DNA of 64,000 bases from Trema orientale. Lineage: Eukaryota; Streptophyta; Magnoliopsida; Rosales; Cannabaceae. Below are positions 50,411 through 61,164 of this stretch, piece after piece. Each line of letters starts with the position of its first letter. Position 1 is the first letter of the stretch. Under the pieces are notes generated by a model that did no database searches, was not told the DNA's origin, and saw nothing but the letters and a program-made list of their open reading frames with translations. The translations under genes were made by a program, and so were the position numbers. The stretch lies in the NCBI GenBank assembly GCA_002914845.1, contig JXTC01000483.1, positions 1-64,000 of the forward strand, in the 5' to 3' direction.

Positions 50411-51339
50411 TGGGACTTTAACTGATCTATCGATAAGTAAAAGAGTGGCAGAAATTGATTTAACTCACCTAGATTGAGTCTTTGATAAACTGAATATGGA
50501 AGTAAATTCACACTAGCTCCAAGATCAAATAAGGCTTATTCAATTTTTTGTTCACCAATAACACATAAAATTATAAGACAACCAGGATCTTTATATTTTA
50601 AACTAATATTGTTTTGAAGTATTGAACTTACTTGCTCGACTAGAAAAGCTTTCTTTTTTACATTCAGTTTTCTTTTTACAGTACATAAGTCCTTCAAGAA
50701 TTTAGCATAAGATAGTACATGTTTAATAGCATAAGATAGTCCTCCAAAGGGATATTGATCTTTACCTGTTTGAAGATTTCAAAAATTTCAGGACTGTGAT
50801 TCATTTTCGAATTATTCAAAGCATGGGAAATGGGAGAGCAGGAGAGGATTTAATCTTTTCTTCAGAGAGTATAGGTTTAACCCATTCCTTACCCTTAGAG
50901 TTTGATTCATCATCTTTCTCACAAGGTTTAAGAATAGGTCTTTCAACAATCTTACCACTACGAAGAGTCATGATTGATTTGACTTGATCCATGGGTTAGC
51001 CTCCAGAGGATTCTGTATGTGAATTGAATTGTCCCTTGGGGTTTTGCTGTGGTTAAGAGGGAAACTTCCCTTTCTCTTGAATTTAGAGAGTAGATGCAAA
51101 TTTTGCAAGAGTATCTTTCAAATCCGCCACAATTTGGGCATTTTGAGTATTGATAGACTCTTGCTTTTCAATAAATGAATGTAATGTTTCTTCAAAAATT
51201 TTCCTAGGAGGAGGTATGTAAGTGCATAATCTCGAGGATTTTGAAAATTTTACTGTAATCTCGAGGATTTTGAAAATTTTACTGTGCATGAAATGGTGGT
51301 TGTGAAAATTGTGCATGATAATCATTCCTCCAACTAAAA

Positions 51340-52436
51340 TTTGTGTGATTTCTCTAACCGAGATTATAAGTTTGAGAATATGGATTAGGATTTAGTCTTT
51401 TGAATGTGTTTAAAGTATTAGTTTGCTCATGAAGACATTCCTAAAAGGAAGGCAGAGTTAGACAATCATTAGTTGAGTGATCATTAGTTTCACAAATATG
51501 ACACACAATTTCTTGCACAGATTTTACTTGACCACTCTTTTTCATTTCAAGTACCTCGACTTTTCTAGCTAAGGATGCAAGTTTGGCTTAGAACTCGTTA
51601 TCTTCCCTAAGGTTATACATGCCTCCACTAGATGCAGAGGGTTGAGTTTCAGTAGGTGCATCACAAGTTCTAACAGTGTCCCAATTTTGTGCATTTTCAG
51701 CTGGTAAGTCTAAGTATTCAATTGCTTCATTGGGGTCTTTATCTTCAAAAGTACCATACATAATTTCGACCATTTGCCTATCTCTAGGTGTTAATCCCTC
51801 ATAAAAATGTGACACTAACCTCTACGTTTCAAAACCATGGTAAGGACAAGTATTAAGTAATTCCTTATACCTATCCCAACACTAGTAAAATATTTCTCTT
51901 TGTTTTTGAGTAAAAGTGGTAATTTGTCTTTTGAAAGAATTTGTTCGGTGAGGAGGGAAAAACTTTTCCAAAAATTGTTGTTGTATTTCATCTCAATAAC
52001 CAATAGAACCAGACCTAAGATTATGTAACCATGTTTTAGCTTTATCTTTTAATGAAAAAGGAAAAAGCTTAAGTCTAATAGTGTTCATGCTACAATTTTG
52101 GTCATTATGAGTATTACACACCTCTTCAAATTCTCTCAAATGAAAATATGGTTTTTTTGAATCTAAGCCATGAAAAGTTGGTAAAAGTTGAATGATACCA
52201 GACTTGAAATTGAAATGAGATGCATCGGGAGAAAAAACTAAACATGAGGGTGCACTTATTCTTATGGGATTCACGTGGTCTCTTAGTGTCCTTGGTCTAT
52301 CTTGGTCATTATGTACAGAATGATTGTCTCCTTGGTCAATTTGATTTTTGGCTATGTTTTCAAGAGAAAATGAAGGCTTCCTAATAAGTCTACCACTTGA
52401 TGAGCGTGACCAAAGTTTCATGCAAATGCAGAACAA
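51340..52436 (-). pseudogene. gag of the Athila-like element
   Basis: In order: KSGIIQLLPTFHGLDS, RLKLFPFSLKDKAKTWLHNL, FLEKFFPPHRTN, DRYKELLNTCPYHGFE, LVSHFYEGLTPRDRQMVE, and a zinc knuckle CHICETNDHSTNDC at about 51480. Order and motifs fit the Athila gag. Several in-frame stops, two of them apparent TGG-to-stop changes, inactivate it. Confidence 0.88.
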
Positions 52437-52556
52437 GAAAGAAACTTTTTTTTTCTTTTTTTTTTATCAACAAGAAAGAAAATAAAGAAGGAAAGAGATG
52501 AGATGAAAACTAAAAGGAAAAGAAATGAAATTATAGTTTATAGAATAAACTTTACC

Positions 52557-52574
52557 TCCCTGGCAACGATACCA
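52557..52574 (-). promoter_or_regulatory. Primer-binding site of the Athila-like element (tRNA-Asp type)
   Basis: The minus strand reads TGGTATCGTTGCCAGGGA. The Tat/Athila consensus complementary to tRNA-Asp is TGGCGCCGTTGCCGGGGA. All four differences are C-to-T or G-to-A. Confidence 0.75.
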
Positions 52575-52580
52575 AAAACT

Positions 52581-54225
52581 TGACTGGTTTAAATTAATGA
52601 AGTCTTCTCCCAAGTGCTGGAGTATTAAAGTAATAAATTACTCGGTAAGACCGAGGTCAATCCACAAGAAAGTTAGTGAATAATATAAAACCATAACATA
52701 TATAGTACAAGAATAAAAATGAGGGAAGAAAGTATGTTATAGGATGATTATAACAATATGAAACAAAGTGACAGAAATATAATGATATGAAGTTTAAACA
52801 ATTGCTAAGATTAAGGGATCCACTCTTGGGTATATCAAATAAGTATAATTTAAGCTCTTTTATCACTCAATTGGAATTCACACACAATGGAGGTTCCAAT
52901 CAGAGGATTTATCATTAAAGGTCTATTATTAGTTATTTATGTGATTAGATTAGTTTTCTTAATTACCTTCTTTGATAACACCAACTCTTGCAAATGTGAT
53001 CAAGCATTCATGTTGACACCTTATGTACACAACAAATCAAAATTCTTTCCTAGCACAACCGGTACAAAATGAATTAAGTATTTGTTGTGCCAAAGGTTGA
53101 CAACAATGAATCAAGACCCACCACTTAACAAGGAGGAAATTAAGATTGATTAAGAAAATTAAGTAGTACATGTATAACAATGATTAAAGGATATAAAAAA
53201 TGAAGTCTACCTAGAATTTAGATTATACCTATCTTTCCCCCAAGAGATTCATCCTTTTACTTTAGCAACATGCAAGATTAAGTAAACATGATGAAGAAGA
53301 ATAACAAATATGAACACAATATGAACATAACTTTAAACACAAAACTCTTACTATTTTGAAGGCAAAACAAGATTATAACAACATGAATAATAAGAGGATA
53401 ACAAAAGAGAGTGATCTTGATCTCAAACTAAGATGCTTCCTAAGCCTAGCTTAAGCATTTATTTATAGGAAAACTTGAAGATACAAAATCAAAATTTATA
53501 GGCTAAGGATAAGTGCAAGTTGGCAATTTATTTTGGCAGATTCAGTTCCTCCCAAAGATGCATCTAGAACTCCATGAATTTGGACTAAAAGGGTCTTAAT
53601 CAAAGAAGAGAAAATGAAGCAGTATTTTTAGGAGTCGTATGCCGTCAAAGGTATATCTATTAGAGCTGTATTTCTTGACTTAGGGCAAAAATGGTGAATA
53701 TAGGTTCTGCTGAGTCAAAATTAGTTGCTGATCTTATCATCTAGAAAGATCTAATATTTTCACCTCGATTTCTGCTTCTTTAGAATTTTCTTAAAGAGAA
53801 AATCATCTAGATCTTTTTGTGTACATGTCCATAGCATCAAGAATCACTCAATTTGAGATTGTATTGAGGCCATAATGGGCCAATATTAAAGGGTGTCGGG
53901 CTGAATATGAATGCAGTCTAATTTTCAATATTGTCTATTCGAAACCCGGTTTGAAATGATCTTAGTAGATCTTGTAAATTGGGTTTAGTGAAGAATTGAG
54001 TCCAGAATCTATGGGTTCAATAATTGGATCAATCTCCCATGTGGTTTAGAATCTGTACCCATTTTACACAACCTGCACATAAATGAACATTTAGCACAAA
54101 TTAGGGAAAACTCATGCTTCTATGCCTGTCTACAAAAGTGCTTTAAATTAGAGAATTTAATGAAACTCTAAGTGTATAATGATGATATAATCCCATAATA
54201 AAAGTACACAATTAGACGTTCATCA
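52581..54225 (-). repeat. 5' LTR of the Athila-like element
   Basis: On the minus strand it starts TGATGAACGTC and ends CCAGTCA six bases before the primer-binding site. 1645 bases. TTACT follows at 54226-54230. No partner 3' LTR was found. Confidence 0.78.
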
Positions 54226-54230
54226 TTACT

Positions 54231-54794
54231 CTTGGACCTGATTTGATTGAGGAGACTACTAAGAAGATCAAGGACATCCAAGATAGGCTCAAGGAGATTC
54301 AGAGTTGTCAGAAGAGTTATGCTGACCCTAAGAGGCGTGAGGTAGAGTTCGATGCTGGTAATTCAATATTCTTGAAAGTGACTCCAAGATGTAGTGTTAC
54401 AAGATTTGGAGTTAAAGGCAAGCTTGCTCCAAGGTATATTGGTCCCTTTGAGATTACTAAGAGAATTGGACCAGTGGCGTATAGCTTGAATCTACTTGCA
54501 CAGTTGGGTCACGTACATAATGTGTTCCATGTGTTGATGTTAACGAAGTACACATTGGACTCATCTCATGTTATTCAGTACGTGCATGTGGCGATCCAAG
54601 AAGATATGTCCTATGAAGAGCAGCTTATTCGCTTGTTGGCAAGAGAGTTAAAGGTACATCGCAACAGAGAGATACGACTTGTCAAGATGCTTTGGGGACA
54701 TCACAAGAAAGACGAGGCTACTTGGAAACTCGAGACAGAGATGTACGAGAAGTACCCTTATTTGTTTAACTTTCAGTTAGAAGTTGTATTGTGA
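54231..54794 (+). pseudogene. Integrase C-terminus with chromodomain-like tail (chromovirus-like element)
   Basis: A 188-codon open frame begins LGPDLIEETTKKI directly after the inner block. It contains QKSYADPKRR, VTRFGVKGKLAPRYIGPFEI (GPY/F module), GHVHNVFHVLMLTKY and then EEATWKLETE-like ending KDEATWKLETEMYEKYPYLF, the chromodomain-like end used to bind chromatin. It is intact but lacks the catalytic core, so it is a fragment. Confidence 0.9.
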
Positions 54795-54838
54795 TGTAAA
54801 TCTTGACTTATATTTGAATTTCGGAACGAAATTCCTAT

Positions 54839-54851
54839 AAGAAGGGGAGAA
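54839..54851 (+). promoter_or_regulatory. Polypurine tract of the chromovirus-like element
   Basis: aagaaggggagaa lies immediately before the 3' LTR, where plus-strand DNA synthesis is primed. Confidence 0.85.
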
Positions 54852-57043
54852 CGTAAAATCCCAGATTTTCAAAGGGCAAAATAATCATTTTGTTAATTTT
54901 CAGATTTAATAATAGAGGGACTAAATTGCAAAAGTTTTAAGATGCAAGGACTAAAGTGCAATTTATGCGGGGACTAAATTGAAAGGATTTGAAAGTTAGG
55001 GGACTATTTTCCAATTTTGGAAAAAATTGCATAGTCCCATGCAAACTCACGTGGGTTTGCCTATTTCTTCCCCATGACTCCCCCTCTTTTTCTCTTCTCT
55101 CTCGGTCGAAGCAACATCGAAGAAGACCGAACGACCACCGAAGCTCGCCCAGCCACCATCGAGCAGCCCTAACCCCCGACGGAGCTTCGCCGTGCCGCCA
55201 GGAAGGTCACACCACTGGTTTTGCGCCACCAAGAGCCGCCGTTCGACAGAAAATGCTATTTTTGGCTGGGGAGCTTCTTGAATTTTCGACGCCATTTCAG
55301 ACCATTACAAAGTGTGTTCTTGGGCTCGTTGGATTCGTATCGTCGAGAGGAATCCCCAGGTATTTATTTCGTGACTCTATTTTTCCCGAATCAAAAGTTG
55401 CCATTATTGAGTAGTTTAAGCTTTGAGATTTAAGATTTGACTTTTTGATCGGACCGTTGGATTTTGTTTTTGATGTCATTTTTGGAATGTACACGAAAAA
55501 TAGAGAAGATTGATATATATATTGACTATGTTTAGTGACCCGCATGAAAAATGAAATCGGACGACTAAGATTTGTCTCGTTTTGTGTGCCATCGGTCCGA
55601 TATGGGCTTGGACCCGAATTGGACAAATTATATATCTAACCTAACTATTTTAGGTGCTAAGAATTTAGTGAAAAAGTCCGTTTGTGGAATTGAAGCTCCA
55701 TTGAGAAGTTAGTTTTTTACAAAAGAATGATAGAGGGCTTAGAATTGGTTCACGACCCTCCGAGCGATCGTGCAATGACACCTTGAGGATCTAATAGCGT
55801 GGTATCGCTATTCTAGTGAGGTAGAGATTCGGATACCTCTGTTTTATATCGTTTTTGAATGAAATTTATTTTCTGCAACATATGATGACAAATGTGATTT
55901 TAGAACTATTTGAATATCTGTGATGGAATTTGATTGTATGATATATATTGTATTGCTTTGGAAATTTTCTGAGTACATGTTATTTTTGGGTATATCAAAA
56001 TAGGGCCATTATGCTACTCATTTTTCTATAAAACCTAAATACTTATTTTATTAAAAAACTAGAGCACGATAGTTTTCACAGTTTGGTTCTATATTACATG
56101 TGTCATAGGATCATACATGAGCACCGTGTTAGCATCATGAGTTTACAGTGTGGCATTGCGTATCCCACCGTTGGTGTAGAGTCTGTAAACCCACGCAGGA
56201 TTTGTTTCTTCTGATTACCTCCCCATTCGGTAGGCGTAGGCAATTCAGTTGCCCCTCCAGATTCGATAGGCGACACATAGGTGACTCCTCCGGGTATGGG
56301 CTTAGGTGTCAGGCAGGCTATTAGGAACACTTAGTGCCATCATCCTGAGTTTCCACAGATGAGAGGATGAGAGCTCATGGGTATAGATTGATTTGTGTCA
56401 TGTGCATATGAATTGGATGGTTTTGCCTACTGTTTTATTTACACATATACATATGGATTGCCGGTTTGGATTATATATATGTATGTTTTGGATTTAAACT
56501 AACCATGCAAGAACTTTCTATCACTAGTATGTTTTCAATCGAGGTAACTACTTTCCTACTGGGTATTTTATGCTCACCCCTTACCTTCCTTCCTGAGGTG
56601 GTATTCAGTGCGATCTTGGTGATCAAGAGGATTAAGAGGCCATCTGTGATTATAGTTCATTATCTTGGTAATGCTAGAAGTCTGTTGTTGTGGCACTTAG
56701 ATTATTTGGATTTTGTATTAGCATTGAACCAAGATTACTGCTTTCTATTAAGTCTGTGAACTTATGTATGCCATTTTGATTTTTTCGTATTCGTTGTGGA
56801 TGATGATAATGCTTGAACTCTGTTTTTCAACTATGTTTTTTTTTTTTCAATTATTATTCGATCTATATTTAATGGTGTATACGAACTATGGAATAGGTTC
56901 ACGGGATGAAATTCTAAATATTTTATTTAAATCGACTGTTTTATAAAACTGAAACTTTTAAGACATTTTTCAAATAAATCAAGGAATTTCTCACCTTAGT
57001 AAAATTTTCCTTCTGCCATTGGCCCTGGTTTTGGGTCGTGACA
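54852..57043 (+). repeat. 3' LTR of the chromovirus-like element
   Basis: It starts CGTAAAATCCCAG (T-to-C at the first base compared with the 5' LTR) and ends GGGTCGTGACA. It contains a segment near 54905-55020 that is longer than in the 5' LTR. Confidence 0.92.
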
Positions 57044-57048
57044 GTTAT

Positions 57049-57420
57049 AAATAATAGTTTTTTCATATTTAAGAAGCTTTTGACTATAGGTTAAAACATT
57101 CTTGATACTTGTAAAATAGTCATTTTTTTAAAAAAATTCACCAAAAAAAAATCATTTTGGCCCAAATGAATCCAAATCTTGTCCTTTTCTCATATGTTAA
57201 TTAGTTGGGCCGCCTTGAGCAAATATTGTCTTGTTAAAAATGTGTGCATCTTTTTCTTTGGTAACATCTTTTACAAAATGACAACCAAGGAAACAAAAGA
57301 AAAGGAATTTTTTGGGAGAAAAAAAAAGCCCTTGTCCAAAATGCAACGAAGATGAAGGATCGATCAAGTCCCGCTCTTTAATGTGTGTACAATATTTTTT
57401 TTCCCTCCAAAATACAAAGA
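57049..57420. repeat. Right MITE half and duplicated methylesterase 5' flank
   Basis: 57049-57191 is the inverted partner of 39632-39774 (on the opposite strand: gagaaaaggac, ggccaaaatga, cctatagtcaaaagctt). The 9-base duplication ATATGTTAA follows (57192-57200), then the copy of the 35.1-35.3 kb flank. Confidence 0.75.
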
Positions 57421-58486
57421 TGAAGGATCAGGGGCATAGGTACGTTACGGCAATGGTGGGCAAGTGCTCCCTTAAATTTTGTCTTTTTGTGACTTTTTAA
57501 TAATATTTTTGTAAATTTAACACATATGCCTTGGAATTCAACTTTGCTCTAATGAATTAGTGGTAGTTGTGACATTTTAAAGCATCAGAGGCCCAACTTC
57601 CTTAAAGCAATGGTCGTCCTAGGGCCTAATTGTGAAACCTAAAAACTATCAGCCCTCTTATTTCCTCAGCACTCTCTCACTTCTTTTTCTCCCTCTTTCT
57701 TTCTCACAAATCGTTCCAATTATCTATGCTAGCTATTGACGGAAGTTTTGTCAACAATGAATTTGAGAATTTGCGAGATGTGGCTTTTGTATGAGAATGA
57801 TTGATTAAGCAAAACAAATAAAGAGACAAGAAATTTATAGTGGTTCAGCCCCAAAAAAGATGAGCCTACATCCACTGTTCTTCACCATTTTCTGAGGAAT
57901 TACAAGAGTTTCTCTAAGTCTTCAGGCGAGAGCAAAGAGGATTACAGAATATAATGAGGTGTTCGTGAAGAAATTGTGTCGTCCTCTAACAATGAGATTG
58001 AGCCCCTCTTTATATAGGTGAGGGTGGCTCAATATTTCCTAATTATACAATGGGTAAGTGCATAATCAGAAAATATAATTTTGAGTAACAACATACAATC
58101 GGGTAACATCTCGAATTAAATAAAGGGATTACTCAATCTCCATTCAGAAGTTTGTTTCCTTTTCTTTGTTGATTACCTGTTTGAAGACACTTGATATAAT
58201 TTCCTTTTTATGCTGGTCACACCTATCTCTTTCGGAGGAGGTCGCACTTTAATCAAAAGAACACATATACGACCTGGTGCAACCCGATTGTTGACTTTCC
58301 TTTCTTGGCATTGACCGATGTGGATTTAAAGATCGCATAACACTGGCCACTTGACCTTTGCAATCTTCAGCAAGTACCGATTGTCTCTTCCTATGAGAGG
58401 TATAAAATAAAACATGATTAATTCTCATTATTGCATGCCCAATGACCCAATCTATGTGTGTATGTTATATGTATATATATGTTATT

Positions 58487-58523
<37 letters not shown>

Positions 58524-58639
58524 GAAACACAAAAAATGAATTTTGAAGAAAAATTTGACTTAGAAAAATTTCTTTTTTAAGAATAAGTTGAAAGGTAGCC
58601 TCATTATTAAATAAGTTGTGAAATCTATTTGAAGCAGAT
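57421..58639. other. Repeat-like DNA, no gene; ATA microsatellite
   Basis: Words such as tatagtggttcagcccc with gcctacatccactg (about 57838-57882) are frequent in plant dispersed repeats. An (ATA)n microsatellite of about 14 units lies at 58481-58523. Confidence 0.45.
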
Positions 58640-60960
58640 ATGGAGAAATATTTTAAAAGAAAATCTGAGTCATTGGTTTCTAAAGGAAAAATGATGAAAG
58701 TACCAAAAAAAGAAGTGTAAAGATCAACTTTGTAGAACTTCATATAGATCTGGGTTAAGAATTCCGATTTCAGAATATGATCCTAATATTCTTGATCAAG
58801 TTCGAATAACATATATACGAAAAGGTCCTTGCCAAGCTAAAAATCATGATTTTATATTTACTAAAATTGGGCAAGTACGGAGAAGATTCAACTCAGCTTA
58901 GTTTGATGAATATCATAATTGGTTGGAATATAGCATAACAAAAGATATTGTATTTTGTATATGTTATTAGCTCTTTAAACAAAATATTAGAGATCATCAA
59001 GGAGGTGGTGATTCTTTTATTAGTAAGGGATTTTCAAATTAGAAAAAAAAAAAAAAAAACATGTTGGAGGCCCTAACAGTATTTGCAATCAAGCTTTGAA
59101 GAATTGTGAAGCATTAATGAACCAAAATCAGCATATTGAGACAATTATCGCACAGCAATCAAAGCAAGCTCAACTTGGCTATTGAACTTGCTTGTATGCA
59201 TCAACTGTTTGTACTCAGTTCCTTTTATAATAAGGGCTCCCATTTCGTGGTGATAATGAATCTAGGATTCAAGATTCTTGCTAGTCACAATAACGAAGTC
59301 AAAGCTGTTATATTGCAAAATGATCATGATAATCTCAAATTGACATCTCTTAAGATTCTAAAAGACATTACACATGTTGTTGATGTTGAAACTATGAGTA
59401 TGATAATCAAAGATATTTGAGATGCACTATATTCTATTATAATTGATGAATCTCACAATATTTTAATGAAAGAACAAATAGCCATAGTGTTACGTTATGT
59501 GGACCAAAATAGGTGTATGAGTGGGCATTTTGTAGGTATTGAATATGTTGCTAGTATTACCGGTATCTCAGTTAAGGCTACAATTAATAGACTTTCTTTA
59601 AGACATGGATTAAGTATGTCGAGATTACGAGGACAGGGTTATGATGGAGCTAGTAATATGCAAAGTGAGTTCAATAGTCTTAAAATATTTATTATGAAAA
59701 AGAATCCATGTGCTTTTTATACTCATTGTTTTGCTTATCAACTCCAATTGGCTCTTATAACCGTGGCAAAAAAAGATTGCATCTTTCTTTAATGTAGTTA
59801 ATAATATGGTGAATGTTATTAAAGTGTCGGCAAAAAATTATAATATTCTTCAAAATATACAAGCTATTGAAAATATTGAAGCATTTCAAAGTGGTGAGAT
59901 TTCAAGTAGGAGAGATTTGAATCAATATACAACTCCTAAGCATCCGGTAGATATACGTTAGGACTCTCATTATAATAGTACTTTAATGAGTTTGGTATCG
60001 ATGTTTTTTTCAACGGTTAAAGCTTTTGAAAAAGCTATAATGGATCAAATTATGAACAAAGATGTGAATTAAGCTGATCCTTTATTTTCATGCAGTCATT
60101 TAATTTTATATTTAGTCTACATTTGATGAAAAATATATGAGGTGTTACAAAAGATTTGTCAAAGGCATTACATCAAAAGGACTATTACATCAAAAGAACT
60201 AAGATATTGTGAATGTTATAGCTTTAGTGAAAGTATTTAAACAATAGTTTCAAACAATGAGGGAGAATGAGTGAGATTTTTTTTATGACTAAGTCTCTTC
60301 ATTTTGTGGTAAATAAAAAACCGACATTCCTGATATGGATTTTGTTTTCTATTCCCAAGTTAAATCACGTTGCAAAACTCAAGAAATTACAAATTTATAT
60401 CACTTCTGCATGGATATATTTAATTCAGTTATTGATTTGTAACTTCAAGATGAGCGTTTCATTGAGGTAAATACTGAATTGCTTCTTTGTGAGACTTGTT
60501 TATGCCTAAATGATTTATTCTCTACTTTTGACAAGGAAAAGTTAATCTATCTTGTTGAGTATTTCCTAAAATTGATTTTATGATACTCGAGATTCAGCTT
60601 GAAACTTATATTATTGACGTGCGCTCATCTAAGGGGTTTATAGATTTGAAAGACTTAAGAGAGGTAGCACAAAAAATGGTTCAGATAAAAAAAGACGAGG
60701 TATATTGATTAATTAGTTAGTAGACTACTTTGACATTAATCTTACCTGTTGTATTGCTTCTATTAAGAGGATATTTTCTTCTATGAATATTGTTAAGAAT
60801 TAACTGCGTAATCGAATAGGAGATGAGTGGATGAGTGACAGTTTGCTTGCATACATTTTATTTTCACAATTCTCGACGGCTTTTTAGACTTGAAATTACT
60901 GCATAATAGCTTCATTATCAAAATTACTAGAAATAATTGTGAGACTATTACATTGTCTGA
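58640..60960 (+). pseudogene. hAT transposase, TTF/ZMYM1-like (DUF4371 type), decayed
   Basis: It starts MEKYFKRKSE-like (read as MERYFKRKSESLVSK) at 58640. The readable middle gives ILASHNNEVKAVI, then IIIDESHNILMKEQIAIVLRYVDQ (in two parts), GIEYVASITG, LRGQGYDGASNMQ and CAFYTHCFAYQLQLALI, the RNase H-like core of the DUF4371/hAT family. Near the end, RIFSSMNIVKN followed by LRNRIGDEWM is the hAT dimerisation region. Stops and frameshifts recur throughout. In plants such copies are intronless and derive from hAT transposons. TIRs were not identified. Confidence 0.88.
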
Positions 60961-61164
60961 TCAGAGTTTAGAATCACTAGATGAATGAACATTTGTGAAT
61001 GGAATAAGCTGAATTTTGTCAAAAACACCCTTGAACTTAAAATAAATATTAAACAATTTAAATCATTTTATCATTACTTTTTATATAAATATAAACATCG
61101 TTTTATTATTAAAGAGCTCAAATTTATCATTAAAAGTATTTAAAAAAATTCATATATGAGAAGT

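Larger units (their letters stand above)
44978..54225 (-). mobile_element. Athila-like Ty3/Gypsy element, minus strand, decayed
   Basis: Read on the minus strand: LTR 54225-52581, primer-binding site 52574-52557, gag, protease, RT-RNase H, integrase, then the ORF at 45503-44982. The domain order with integrase last and the GDIKGISPLICTHKI segment ahead of the RT fit the non-chromoviral Tat/Athila branch. No 3' LTR matching the 5' LTR was found. The block from here to 43241 is flanked by TTACT (43236-43240; 54226-54230). Confidence 0.85.
39775..57043 (+). mobile_element. Chromovirus-like Ty3/Gypsy LTR retrotransposon, decayed and nested-into
   Basis: Two direct LTRs (39775-41923 and 54852-57043), a primer-binding site, a gag remnant, an integrase C-terminus with chromodomain-like tail, and a polypurine tract stand in the expected order on the plus strand. 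Flanks are TTTAT (39770-39774) and GTTAT (57044-57048), one mismatch. Protease, RT, RNase H and most of integrase are absent; their place is taken by an 11-kb block (43241-54225). Many stop codons show it is old. Confidence 0.92.

Noticed and set aside
54989-55414. 141-codon frame in the 3' LTR, also partly open in the 5' LTR at 39835-40110
   Set aside because: It covers the GC-rich leader-like part of the LTR; the two LTR copies do not preserve one common reading frame.
58465-58743. 92-codon minus-strand frame ending in a Leu/Ile run
   Set aside because: The hydrophobic end is the translated ATA microsatellite, and the rest is antisense to the hAT transposase remnant.
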